A DNA stretch of 38,123 nt, taken from contig CAMFLX010000030.1 in assembly GCA_945957555.1 (NCBI GenBank), positions 1 to 38,123 of the forward strand. Reading direction: 5' to 3'. The notes beneath the pieces are model-generated. The model searched no databases. It was given only the letters and a program-made list of their open reading frames with translations, and was not told the DNA's origin. The position numbers were made by a program, and so were the translations under genes. This stretch comes from an uncultured Cytophagales bacterium (GTDB lineage Bacteria; Bacteroidota; Bacteroidia; Cytophagales; UBA9547). Each line of letters opens with the position of its first letter. Position 1 is the first letter of the stretch. Of the stretch, positions 1 to 7,350 are shown one piece after another.

Positions 1-56
1 AAACGAGTATCGAAATGAATTTGAGGTAGCATTTTGTCGTAGTAAATTTCTAATGA

Positions 57-167
57 TTATTCTGGGTTAAAGTTAAATCCAATACCATAAAACATGTGGG
101 TCGATTCACCAAATGGCATTTTGGCTTTACCAAGAAATGAAATCTCTACATGATCGTTAATGAACCC
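57..167 (-). pseudogene. C-terminal remnant of an outer-membrane protein
   Basis: The minus strand is open for 36 codons from an in-frame stop at 168-170 to a TAA at 57-59. The peptide ends in the alternating aromatic pattern MFYGIGFNFNPE, which resembles the last strand of an outer-membrane beta-barrel. There is no start codon, and the upstream frame is interrupted, so this looks like the surviving 3' end of a decayed gene. The parent family could not be identified. The barrel reading rests only on the aromatic/glycine alternation. Confidence 0.35.
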
Positions 168-269
168 TTACTTCTGAAAGCACATGCTCTGAAAAAATTG
201 AATGTTATGAAAACCGATTTGACATTTGTAAACAGATATCATAAACAGCCTAACTACTACACCATCATC

Positions 270-362
270 ATGAAATTTGAAGAAGTAAGCGCATATTGTT
301 TAAGCCTAGAGGATAACAGAGAAGATACTCCATTTGGCCCTGAAGCCTTGGTACATATATAA
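270..362 (+). pseudogene. N-terminal fragment of a MmcQ/YjbR-like protein
   Basis: From the ATG at 270 the frame encodes 30 residues beginning MKFEEVSAYCLSLEDNRED and continuing TPFGPEALVHI. This matches the conserved N-terminus of the MmcQ/YjbR family of small CyaY-fold proteins (about 115-120 aa), in which a short helix leading to CLSLPG is followed by an E-x-x-PFGP motif. The frame then stops, and the remaining three quarters of the family is absent, with only 40 bases before a terminator. The open frame extends upstream to 150, but that part resembles nothing and is probably chance. The fragment is most likely a deletion remnant. Confidence 0.55.
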
Positions 363-401
363 AGACTTTAATGCTGCTGTCATATCAGGCTGTACTGGCT
401 A

Positions 402-445
402 AAAAGAAATAGCCGAAAGATTATACATCCTCGGCTATTTCTTTT
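402..445. terminator. Bidirectional hairpin terminator
   Basis: Perfect 15-bp arms AAAAGAAATAGCCGA (402-416) and TCGGCTATTTCTTTT (431-445) enclose a 14-nt loop. The A-run on one side and T-run on the other give a U-tract in either direction. It lies 17 bp after the stop of the minus-strand SDR gene, which it most likely terminates. Confidence 0.85.
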
Positions 446-462
446 ATCAATTCTAAATATCC

Positions 463-1269
463 TTACCCTCCTGTGGCAAAGCCTTCAAATACAGTCATGC
501 CTCCATCAATAACTATACTCGTACCGGTGATATAGTCTGAATCGTCTGAGGCCAAGAAAACGGCCAATTTGCCAATATCCTCTGGTTTACCTATCCTATT
601 ATAGGGAATAAGGGTCATCAAGCTTTCCAAGGCTTCGGGTGTTTCCCAAGCAGCGCGGTTGATGGGCGTCTGTATCGCTCCAGGGGCAATACTGTTCACA
701 CGAATCTTTCTGTTACCATACTCTTGGGCCAAACTCTGCATAAAGAGCTTTACACCTCCCTTACTGGTGGCGTAGTTCACATGACCCGCCCAAGGGATGA
801 TCTCATGTACAGAACTCATACAGATGATCTTACCGCAAGCTACTGACCTCTCGGGCACAAGTCCTCTTCGCAAAAACTCCCTAATAGCCTCTCTTGAGCA
901 CAGAAACATACCTGTTAGATTTACATTCAGTACGGCATTCCACTGGTCAAGTGTCATGTCCTCAAATTTGGCATCCTTTTGTATGCCAGCATTGTTTACC
1001 AAAATATCTATAGTGCCAAACTCTTGGATTGTCTTTAGAAACATAGCCTGTACTTGATCTTCCTTGCTCACATCTGCTTGGATCGCTATAGCCTTACTGC
1101 CCATAGCAACGATCCTATCTACTACAGTCTGTGCCACCTCGGGCTTGGTTACATAGTTGACCACTACCGTAGCGCCTGCTTCTCCCAAAGCCAAGGCCAC
1201 GCCCTCTCCAATACCTGAACTGGCCCCTGTTACGAGTGCCACTTGTCCTTCTAATTTTCTGTTGCTCAT
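463..1269 (-). CDS. SDR-family oxidoreductase, glucose 1-dehydrogenase-like
   Basis: A 268-residue classical short-chain dehydrogenase. The Rossmann nucleotide-binding motif TGASSGIG is at residues 14-21, NNAG at 92-95, the catalytic Ser pair in MSSVHE near 152-153, and the YATSK catalytic Tyr166/Lys170. The MSSVHE..IPW segment, the RVNSIAPGAIQTPIN stretch and the ITGTSIVIDGGMT C-terminal region closely parallel Bacillus-type glucose 1-dehydrogenase (NAD(P)+-dependent oxidation of glucose to gluconolactone). Substrate specificity within SDRs cannot be fixed by motif, so another sugar or polyol remains possible. Cytoplasmic, expected tetramer. The ATG start has no Shine-Dalgarno sequence, as is usual in this phylum. 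It lies 82 bp downstream of the DUF5995 gene on the same strand and may be co-transcribed with it. Confidence 0.85.
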   Translation of the reverse strand: MSNRKLEGQVALVTGASSGIGEGVALALGEAGATVVVNYVTKPEVAQTVVDRIVAMGSKAIAIQADVSKEDQVQAMFLKTIQEFGTIDILVNNAGIQKDAKFEDMTLDQWNAVLNVNLTGMFLCSREAIREFLRRGLVPERSVACGKIICMSSVHEIIPWAGHVNYATSKGGVKLFMQSLAQEYGNRKIRVNSIAPGAIQTPINRAAWETPEALESLMTLIPYNRIGKPEDIGKLAVFLASDDSDYITGTSIVIDGGMTVFEGFATGG

Positions 1270-1351
1270 TATTTTATTATTAGTTTATAAATTTCGTAAC
1301 GATCGAACGGTACAGTAGCTCTGAAGGACCGACATTATAACTTCGTTCAAA

Positions 1352-2107
1352 CTACTTCTTGAGAATCTCAATCACCTTCGATGCCTTATTGGGCTCAAAT
1401 ACCCTAATGATTAAAGTGGTAAGCTTAGCCAACTTCTTAGGATTGGCCAGATTTACGCCCAACTTCTCAATACTCAAATCCCTTGTATGAATACAATCTA
1501 ATGCCACCTGCCCCTCCTTCCTACTCAGCTCTTCCGCAAACACCCAGGCACCGTCTCGGGCTTGTTCTATGGTAAACTGCACCAGCATCATATTGGTATT
1601 GGTCGCATGAAAACCCAAGAGAGACATAAAGGGAGACACTTGATTGAGTTGACTGATAACTTTGTACACCATTGATGCCAGTATGGTATTGATAAGGTTA
1701 AAGTCCCTATGGATACCGTTTATATCCTCACCTTTCATGGTTTCCACAGTGGCAGCACCCAAATCTAAGTTAATATGTGCGTTCATCCCCAGCAGTAAGT
1801 GCTGCAATACCACTGGCGACCAATGCTGGCTCGCATTAAACGCGGCCTTCCAAGACAAACTAGGCTCCCCGCCGCTCTGCCAAGTGTACCATGCATCCAG
1901 ATACCTGTTGGCAAAGGCCACATCGAGTCGTTCCATACGAGCATTGTCTTCAAACTCTTTGGCTTCTATTCCTTTTTTGATCCTACAGGTTACGGTATAA
2001 TACAGTGCCGCAAAATAACCCGCTCGGTTGTTGGTCCGGATACATTCCACTATTATACTTTCCATTTCCGCTATCACACCATCAATAGTCGTAGGCAATA
2101 CCCTCAT
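1352..2107 (-). CDS. DUF5995 family protein
   Basis: A 251-residue soluble, mostly helical protein with no signal peptide or membrane segment. The blocks AGYFAALYYTVT, RMERLDVAFANRYLDAW, HWSPVVLQHLLLGMNAHINLDLG and DFNLINTIL are those of the DUF5995 family, whose function is unknown. The conserved His, Asn and Asp residues in the central MNAHINLDLG helix could form a ligand or metal site, but that is inference. A promoter-like TTG-N20-TATTTTCG lies just upstream, and the SDR gene follows on the same strand. The pairing with an SDR gives no firm clue to function. Confidence 0.75.
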   Translation of the reverse strand: MRVLPTTIDGVIAEMESIIVECIRTNNRAGYFAALYYTVTCRIKKGIEAKEFEDNARMERLDVAFANRYLDAWYTWQSGGEPSLSWKAAFNASQHWSPVVLQHLLLGMNAHINLDLGAATVETMKGEDINGIHRDFNLINTILASMVYKVISQLNQVSPFMSLLGFHATNTNMMLVQFTIEQARDGAWVFAEELSRKEGQVALDCIHTRDLSIEKLGVNLANPKKLAKLTTLIIRVFEPNKASKVIEILKK

Positions 2108-2123
2108 ATAAAATCGTTTGATT

Positions 2124-2154
2124 CGAAAATAGACATTTTGACAATAATAGACAA
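2124..2154 (-). promoter_or_regulatory. Predicted Bacteroidota-type promoter of the DUF5995 gene
   Basis: On the minus strand, TTG (2154-2152) and TATTTTCG (2131-2124) are separated by 20 bp. This fits the TTG-N19-21-TAnnTTTG consensus of the phylum with one mismatch in the -7 box. The start codon at 2107 would give a very short leader. Confidence 0.4.
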
Positions 2155-2243
2155 GGCTTGAAAATCATCTATATTCATACGAAAGCACTATGACGAAATC
2201 AAATCTCAAGTATATCATATGAAAAATTATTTCGGAAAAGTAC

Positions 2244-2266
2244 TGCAGAGTCCGTTAAGGTCTGCA
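2244..2266. promoter_or_regulatory. Inverted repeat at the -33 region of the EamA leader promoter
   Basis: Perfect 6-bp arms TGCAGA and TCTGCA are separated by 11 bp. They lie directly upstream of the -7 box at 2276-2283, where the -33 element should sit. They could be an operator for an unknown regulator. The arms are short, so chance is possible. Confidence 0.3.
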
Positions 2267-2275
2267 AATAATGGT

Positions 2276-2283
2276 TACCTTTG
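2276..2283 (+). promoter_or_regulatory. Predicted -7 promoter element of the EamA leader transcript
   Basis: TACCTTTG is a perfect match to the Bacteroidota TAnnTTTG -7 element. No good TTTG -33 box is present at the expected 19-21 bp; the nearest sequence is the imperfect GTTAAG inside the inverted repeat. Transcription would begin near 2290, giving a leader of about 150 nt before the EamA start codon. Confidence 0.45.
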
Positions 2284-2312
2284 CCACAGTGTTAAAATCG
2301 TCGAAACATATT

Positions 2313-2372
2313 ATGCAAATGCTATGGCTGTTTAGAACCAGCTTGGGAGGCACATGTATGTACGAACGTTAA
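2313..2372 (+). CDS. Putative 19-residue leader peptide
   Basis: A short ORF beginning MQMLWLF and ending GGTCMYER with a TAA stop. It starts about 23 nt after the predicted transcription start and stops 31 nt before an intrinsic terminator, the arrangement expected for ribosome-mediated attenuation. There is no run of one amino acid naming an effector; it contains three Met, one Trp, one Cys and two Arg codons. The GGGAG within its Leu-Gly-Gly codons (2345-2349) is complementary to CTCCC in the 5' arm of the terminator (2408-2412), so translation could in principle influence terminator formation. Expression is unproven. Confidence 0.4.
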   Translation: MQMLWLFRTSLGGTCMYER

Positions 2373-2403
2373 CTACAACACAAAGAAATTCGTAATCAAA
2401 CAT

Positions 2404-2432
2404 AAGGCTCCCCAAAAAGGGAGCCTTTTTTA
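2404..2432 (+). terminator. Intrinsic terminator upstream of the EamA gene (candidate attenuator)
   Basis: Arms AAGGCTCCC (2404-2412) and GGGAGCCTT (2419-2427) form a strong GC-rich stem with a 6-nt loop followed by TTTTAT. It ends about 10 bp before the ATG of the exporter gene on the same strand. No same-strand gene ends here, since the upstream neighbour is divergent, so its likely role is premature termination of the leader RNA. Confidence 0.7.
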
Positions 2433-2442
2433 TTTCATACAC

Positions 2443-3354
2443 ATGGAAAATGTACAACAACCAAAAGGAAGGATGAACGTAATGGCCATGGCCATTACGT
2501 TAACAGGTGTATTCTTATTTGCTACTAAAGCAATCCTTGTAAAACTTTGCTATCAGCAAGGCATCAACGCTTCTACGATGATCATGCTCCGCATGTGTTC
2601 GGCCTTACCCTTTTATCTTGTGATCTTATTTTGGGACAAAAACTGGAAGATCTTTAAGGCATTGTCTCTTAAAGATCACGGGACCATCATATTTTTAGGT
2701 GCTGTGGGCTATTACTTATCCAGTCTTTTGGATTTCATGGGGCTGGAGTACATCACTGCCAACTTGGAGCGGCTTATCTTATTTGCATATCCCACCTTGG
2801 TGGTTATCATTTCGGCATTGTTTCTCAAAAAGAAAATCACTAGGGACCAAGGTATCGCTATAGTGATCACATACTTTGGACTAATACTTACTCTTTTTGA
2901 AAAGGTAAATATTAGCGACACCAAAAACATATATATTGGCGCAGCTTTGATCTTTGGGAGTGCCTTAACCTACGCCATTTATTTGGTAGGAAGTGGAGAG
3001 CTCCTAAACCGTGTAGGCACTTGGGTATTTACCTCATATTCTATGGTAGTATCAGCTATTTGTGTGATCATTCATGCATCGCTCATGCCCACAAAACCTT
3101 TAGCGGAGATCCCAACGATCGTATATGGCATGGGTTTGGTTATTGCGGTATTCTGTACCATATTGCCTTCATTCATGATCAGCTATGCGATCAAACTTGT
3201 GGGAGCCTCTCAGGTATCTATTATTGGGAGTATTGGTCCCGTATTTACGATTTTCCTCTCCTACTCCATCTTGCAAGAGACACTTTCTGCTTATCAGATC
3301 TTAGGCGGCATCATTATATTGATCGGCGTTTTCTGGATCAGCAGCAAAAAGTAG
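2443..3354 (+). CDS. EamA/DMT-family transporter
   Basis: A 303-residue integral membrane protein with about ten hydrophobic segments in two halves, the two-EamA-domain architecture of drug/metabolite transporters. The first half includes FLFATKAILVKLCY and a conserved YYLSSLLDFMGLEYITANLERLILFAYP stretch; the second ends in ILQETLSAYQILGGIIILIGVF, the usual last helix pair. Members export amino acids, metabolites or drugs from the cytoplasm. The substrate cannot be read from sequence. The gene appears monocistronic, preceded by the attenuator-like leader and followed by a hairpin at 3371-3409, so its expression is probably metabolite-controlled. Confidence 0.85.
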   Translation: MENVQQPKGRMNVMAMAITLTGVFLFATKAILVKLCYQQGINASTMIMLRMCSALPFYLVILFWDKNWKIFKALSLKDHGTIIFLGAVGYYLSSLLDFMGLEYITANLERLILFAYPTLVVIISALFLKKKITRDQGIAIVITYFGLILTLFEKVNISDTKNIYIGAALIFGSALTYAIYLVGSGELLNRVGTWVFTSYSMVVSAICVIIHASLMPTKPLAEIPTIVYGMGLVIAVFCTILPSFMISYAIKLVGASQVSIIGSIGPVFTIFLSYSILQETLSAYQILGGIIILIGVFWISSKK

Positions 3355-3370
3355 TGAACTATTCCTCCTC

Positions 3371-3409
3371 AATCCTATAGTTCAATGCTAAGCATTGGAC
3401 TATAGGATT
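3371..3409. terminator. Long palindromic hairpin after the EamA gene
   Basis: Nineteen-base arms at 3371-3389 and 3391-3409 (AATCCTATAGTTCAATGCT and its near-perfect complement, one G-T pair) form a nearly loopless hairpin 17 bp after the EamA stop. There is only a short T-run after it, so termination strength is uncertain. Confidence 0.6.
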
Positions 3410-3504
3410 TAATGATTAATTCGATAAATCTGTTACTTAATTAGATTGATATTGTTTTTACTACAAATAGATTCAATTAATAAAAATATAAACAAAAGAG
3501 GGGG

Positions 3505-4932
3505 ATGTTCAATAAGTTTAATACAACTATTCAAAGATTAATTCTATCGAGTGTATTATGTTTAGCTGCTTATTCAAGCTCAGCCCAAGACACGCTATGG
3601 TCGCTTAGAATGACAGAAACAGCAATGTCTTTATGGCCAGCAGGCACTCCATTTAACTGGAATTACGAGCAAGGTTTGGTGATGAAAGCCACCGAGGAGG
3701 TATGGAACAAAACACTCAATCAAAAATATTTTACTTATGTACAAAACAAGGTCAATTATTTTGTAGGCGCTACAGGCAAAATCAACACTTATACACTCAC
3801 AGACTATACGCTTGACAATATTGCCTCCGGTATGGCATTGCTGTTTTTACATAAAAACACTGCAACTACTAAATATAAGACCGCAGCAGACAATCTGCGA
3901 AGCCAGCTCAGCACCCAACCCAGAACCAGCAGTGGAGGCTTCTGGCACAAGAATTCATATCCAAATCAAATGTGGCTCGATGGTTTGTACATGGCCGAAC
4001 CATTTTACGCTAAGTACAGCATGCTGTACAACCAACCCGAAAACTTCGACGATATTGCCCATCAATTCATACTTCTAGAGCAACATGTGCGTGACTCAAA
4101 CACTGGGTTACTTTATCATGCTTGGGACGAAAGCAAACAACAACTTTGGGCGAATCCAAATACAGGTTGTTCGCCCAACTTCTGGGGAAGAGCCATGGGC
4201 TGGTATGCTATGGGCCTTGTAGATGTACTAGACTATATACCAGAAAACCATGCCAAACGAGATTCCTTATTGCAAATACTCGATCGCCTTTCTGTTGCAA
4301 TCGTAGACGCTCAAGATCCAAGTGGGCTATGGTGGCAAGTTCTAGACAAACCTAATAATCAAGGCAATTACGTAGAAGCTTCGGCGTCGTGTATGTTTGT
4401 GTACGCTCTTGCCAAGGGAGTCAGAAAAGGCTACATAAATACTTCTTATTGGCAAAACGCAAGTGTAGGTTACAAGGCTATCCTTAAAACTTTTGTCACA
4501 TCTGATGCACAAAACAAAGCGCACCTATCAGGCACCTGTACCGCCACAGGCCTTGGTGGCACGCCTTACAGAGATGGAAGCTATAATTACTATATCAGTG
4601 TACCCCAAGCTCAAGACGATGCCAGAGGCGTTGGCGCCTTTATCTTGGCGGCATTAGAAATAGAACAAGGAGAACCTTCTATATTATCAGAAGTAAATAC
4701 AGACAATACCCAAAGCCCAAAGTATTTGATCAGCCCCAACCCTATCCAAGATCAAATACTGATACAGGCCCCAGCGCTTCCATTTGTGTACTATCTTTGG
4801 GATGGTCAAGGTAAGCTGATTAGTTCCGGTACTGAGTCCAAAATAAGCACGCAGGATTTCCCGAAGGGCATCTATTTTATGGAGGTCGTAGACCAAAACC
4901 ACAAAAGCACTTTTAAACTTATTAAGGAATAA
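3505..4932 (+). CDS. Secreted GH105 unsaturated rhamnogalacturonyl hydrolase with T9SS type A sorting domain
   Basis: A 475-residue protein. Residues 1-28 are a signal peptide ending SSSAQ. Residues about 35-390 form the (alpha/alpha)6 barrel of GH105: DNIASG with Asp104 corresponds to the substrate-binding Asp88 of Bacillus YteR, and GGFWHKNSYPNQMWLDGLYM puts Asp159 at the catalytic Asp143 position. WGRAMGWYAMGLVDVLDYIP is a further family block. The enzyme removes unsaturated galacturonyl residues from oligosaccharides made by pectin or rhamnogalacturonan lyases. From about residue 405, SPNPIQDQI to FKLIKE is a T9SS type A C-terminal domain, so the protein is expected at the cell surface or secreted. 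An unusually strong purine-rich site (AGAGGGGG) abuts the ATG, which is rare here. The gene is separate from the pectate lyase at 32282 but fits the same pathway. Confidence 0.9.
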   Translation: MFNKFNTTIQRLILSSVLCLAAYSSSAQDTLWSLRMTETAMSLWPAGTPFNWNYEQGLVMKATEEVWNKTLNQKYFTYVQNKVNYFVGATGKINTYTLTDYTLDNIASGMALLFLHKNTATTKYKTAADNLRSQLSTQPRTSSGGFWHKNSYPNQMWLDGLYMAEPFYAKYSMLYNQPENFDDIAHQFILLEQHVRDSNTGLLYHAWDESKQQLWANPNTGCSPNFWGRAMGWYAMGLVDVLDYIPENHAKRDSLLQILDRLSVAIVDAQDPSGLWWQVLDKPNNQGNYVEASASCMFVYALAKGVRKGYINTSYWQNASVGYKAILKTFVTSDAQNKAHLSGTCTATGLGGTPYRDGSYNYYISVPQAQDDARGVGAFILAALEIEQGEPSILSEVNTDNTQSPKYLISPNPIQDQILIQAPALPFVYYLWDGQGKLISSGTESKISTQDFPKGIYFMEVVDQNHKSTFKLIKE

Positions 4933-4978
4933 CAGATTTATGTTCAGAAGCTGAAATATAGAACAATAAATTTTCAAG

Positions 4979-5007
4979 TAAGGACAGGTTATTCAAACCT
5001 GTCCTTA
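4979..5007. terminator. Bidirectional hairpin terminator
   Basis: Perfect 12-bp arms TAAGGACAGGTT (4979-4990) and AACCTGTCCTTA (4996-5007) enclose a 5-nt loop. It lies between the convergent GH105 and glutaryl-CoA dehydrogenase genes. Confidence 0.8.
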
Positions 5008-5076
5008 GCCTTCATCAATAAATAATTCAGATCAACAACTCGGCTGATTTCTTTTTGTGTTGAAATCTATAATAAA

Positions 5077-6249
5077 TTATTTAAATGCCGCTATACCAGT
5101 AATCTCGTTACCAAGAATCAATAAATGAATGTCATGGGTACCCTCATAAGTTACAACACTTTCAAGATTCATCATGTGGCGCATGATCGAAAAGTCTCCT
5201 GTGATACCCATACCTCCCAAGATCTGCCTCGATTCTCTTGCTATCTCTAGTGCCATGGCCACGTTATTACGTTTAGCCATAGAAATCTGGGCAGTAGTTG
5301 CTTTGCCTTCATCCTTCAGTTTACCCAATCTCCAGCACACCAGTTGCGCTTTGGTGATCTCGGTAAGCATTTCAGCTAGTTTCTTTTGAACGAGTTGAAA
5401 GGAAGCAATAGGTTTGTCGAACTGTATCCGTTCTAGGGCATATCTTTTGGCAGTATCGTAGCAATCCATGGCAGCACCTACAGCTCCCCAAGAGATGCCA
5501 TATCTGGCACTATCCAAACAGCCTAAGGGGCCACTCAGCCCATCGGCATTGGGTAATAGATTTTCTTTGGGAACTTTGACATTATCAAACACAAGCTCTC
5601 CTGTTATTGATGCCCTTAGCGACCATTTGTTGTGGATCTCTGGCGCAGTAAAGCCCTTCATGCCTTTTTCTACGATAAGCCCTTTGATGCGTCCTTGTTC
5701 GTTTTTGGCCCAGACAACCGCTATATCTGCAATAGGAGAATTTGAGATCCACATCTTGGCACCGTTTAACAAATAGTGATCCCCTTTGTCCACAATGGTA
5801 CTAAGCATACCATTAGGATTAGAACCGTGATTGGGCTCTGTGAGCCCAAAACAACCTAACATTTCGCCAGAAGCTAGTTTGGGTAAATATTTCTTTTTCT
5901 GTTCTTCGCTTCCATATTTGTAGATCGGAAACATAACTAGGCTTCCCTGGACCGAAACTGTTGAGCGCATACCACTATCGCCACGTTCTATTTCTTGCAT
6001 CATAATTCCATACGATGTATAGTCCAGACCGCCACCACCATATTCGGGAGAAACGAATGGCCCGAGTACTCCCATATCCCCAAACCTCTTTACCAGATGC
6101 GCAGGAAACTTAGCTTCTTGGCAATATTCGTTGATGATAGGACTGATTTCTTTTTTGACAAAATCCCTGACAGCGGTTCGGATCATCAATTGCTCTTCGG
6201 TAAGAAGGTCATCTATTTTGTAAAAATCTGGGCTCTCAAATGGATCCAT
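5077..6249 (-). CDS. gcdH: Glutaryl-CoA dehydrogenase
   Basis: A 390-residue acyl-CoA dehydrogenase-fold flavoenzyme that matches the glutaryl-CoA dehydrogenase subgroup block by block. It has an active-site Arg95 in MRSTVSVQGSLVM (the carboxylate-binding arginine, Arg94 in mature human GCDH), GCFGLTEPNHGSNP for FAD contact, WISNSPIADIAVVWAK, and YEGTHDIH with catalytic base Glu369. It oxidatively decarboxylates glutaryl-CoA to crotonyl-CoA, passing electrons to ETF, in lysine and tryptophan breakdown. Length equals the family norm. It is divergent from tryptophan 2,3-dioxygenase at 6398, which supports a role in tryptophan catabolism. Confidence 0.9.
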   Translation of the reverse strand: MDPFESPDFYKIDDLLTEEQLMIRTAVRDFVKKEISPIINEYCQEAKFPAHLVKRFGDMGVLGPFVSPEYGGGGLDYTSYGIMMQEIERGDSGMRSTVSVQGSLVMFPIYKYGSEEQKKKYLPKLASGEMLGCFGLTEPNHGSNPNGMLSTIVDKGDHYLLNGAKMWISNSPIADIAVVWAKNEQGRIKGLIVEKGMKGFTAPEIHNKWSLRASITGELVFDNVKVPKENLLPNADGLSGPLGCLDSARYGISWGAVGAAMDCYDTAKRYALERIQFDKPIASFQLVQKKLAEMLTEITKAQLVCWRLGKLKDEGKATTAQISMAKRNNVAMALEIARESRQILGGMGITGDFSIMRHMMNLESVVTYEGTHDIHLLILGNEITGIAAFK

Positions 6250-6397
6250 CGTATTGATTTTAAATGTTGAATTTAGATGTCAATGGATTGAAAACATACA
6301 TCGATTGACGTAACAAGCACAATCGCAAATTAGTTTTTTCTCCAATATTTACTGATATTTACGGTTTATTTATTGATATGTTATATCAAGTATTGAA

Positions 6398-7342
6398 GTG
6401 ATGAACAATAGGGAAGAGGCTGAAAGGAAAATAGCAGAAAAGCTGGCTCAACTACAACAGAGGTATGATAAAGACCACCAAGATATTACGGTATATTTGG
6501 ATGGCCTATACAGGGCCAAATATTTGTCATATTGGGAGTATATAAAGTTGGAGACCTTACTCTCCTTACAAAGCACACAAACTGAGTATCCTGACGAAAA
6601 AATATTTGTAGTTTTTCATCAAAGTACGGAGTTATACTTCAACTTGATCTTGGACGAGATGAATAATATTGCAGGACAAACGCAAATCTCTTCCACATAT
6701 CTACTTAAGAAACTCAAAAGGATCAACCGGTATATTGAACTGGTAAATAGTTCTTTCGATATCATGATCAATGAGATGAGTAACGAGGAGTTTATGGCGT
6801 TCAGGTCTGCATTGTTTCCATCCAGTGGATTCCAGTCTATTCAGTACAGAAAGATCGAAGTAAGTGCCACAGATATTGAAAATTTAATAGATCCTGAAGT
6901 AAGGGCTAACTTAGCTTTTGATTTGAGCGTAGAAGAGGCCATTAGCAATATTTATTGGAAAAGAGGTGCCACTGAAAAGGCAACAGGAATGCCTTCATTA
7001 ACGGTGAGGCAGTTTGAGGCCAAGTATTCTTCAGAATTATTAGCTACCGCCCAAGCTTGCAAAGACACTAATATTTGGAAGAAGTACGAGGAAATCTCAA
7101 AAGCTGAGGGCGAGGTTTTGGAACTTGGTGAAGAAATGAGGCGTTTTGACCATAACTTTAATGTCCAGTTTGCTTTAGCACATTTGAAGGCTGCGGTAAA
7201 ACACCTCAAAAATGCTTCATCAACAGGAGGAACCAATTGGCAAAAATATTTGCCTCCTAGGTTCCAAAAAACAATCTTTTTCCCCGAATTGTGGTCTGCT
7301 GAAGAAGTAGAAGCTTGGGGAAGGGAGTTTGTATACTCGTAA
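6398..7342 (+). CDS. Tryptophan 2,3-dioxygenase family protein
   Basis: A 314-residue, all-helical cytoplasmic haem enzyme. Diagnostic TDO motifs are in order: YLSYWEYIKLETLLSLQ (43-59), VFHQSTELYFN (72-82, with the distal His74-Gln75), FRSALFPSSGFQSIQYRKIE (135-154, the conserved Arg-x-x-Leu..SGFQSxQYR substrate loop), His262 in FALAHLKAA as the likely proximal haem ligand, and STGGTNWQKYL near 275-285. It catalyses oxidative opening of L-tryptophan to N-formylkynurenine. It is slightly longer than Xanthomonas TDO and of the diverged Bacteroidota type. The gene is 148 bp from gcdH, divergently transcribed. The MORN-repeat gene starts about 9 bp downstream and may share its transcript. Confidence 0.85.
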   Translation: MMNNREEAERKIAEKLAQLQQRYDKDHQDITVYLDGLYRAKYLSYWEYIKLETLLSLQSTQTEYPDEKIFVVFHQSTELYFNLILDEMNNIAGQTQISSTYLLKKLKRINRYIELVNSSFDIMINEMSNEEFMAFRSALFPSSGFQSIQYRKIEVSATDIENLIDPEVRANLAFDLSVEEAISNIYWKRGATEKATGMPSLTVRQFEAKYSSELLATAQACKDTNIWKKYEEISKAEGEVLELGEEMRRFDHNFNVQFALAHLKAAVKHLKNASSTGGTNWQKYLPPRFQKTIFFPELWSAEEVEAWGREFVYS

Positions 7343-7350
7343 TTAACACC

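Noticed and set aside
150-269. Upstream extension of the YjbR-like fragment to an ATG at 150
   Set aside because: The extra 40 residues match nothing, and the family N-terminus begins exactly at the ATG at 270.
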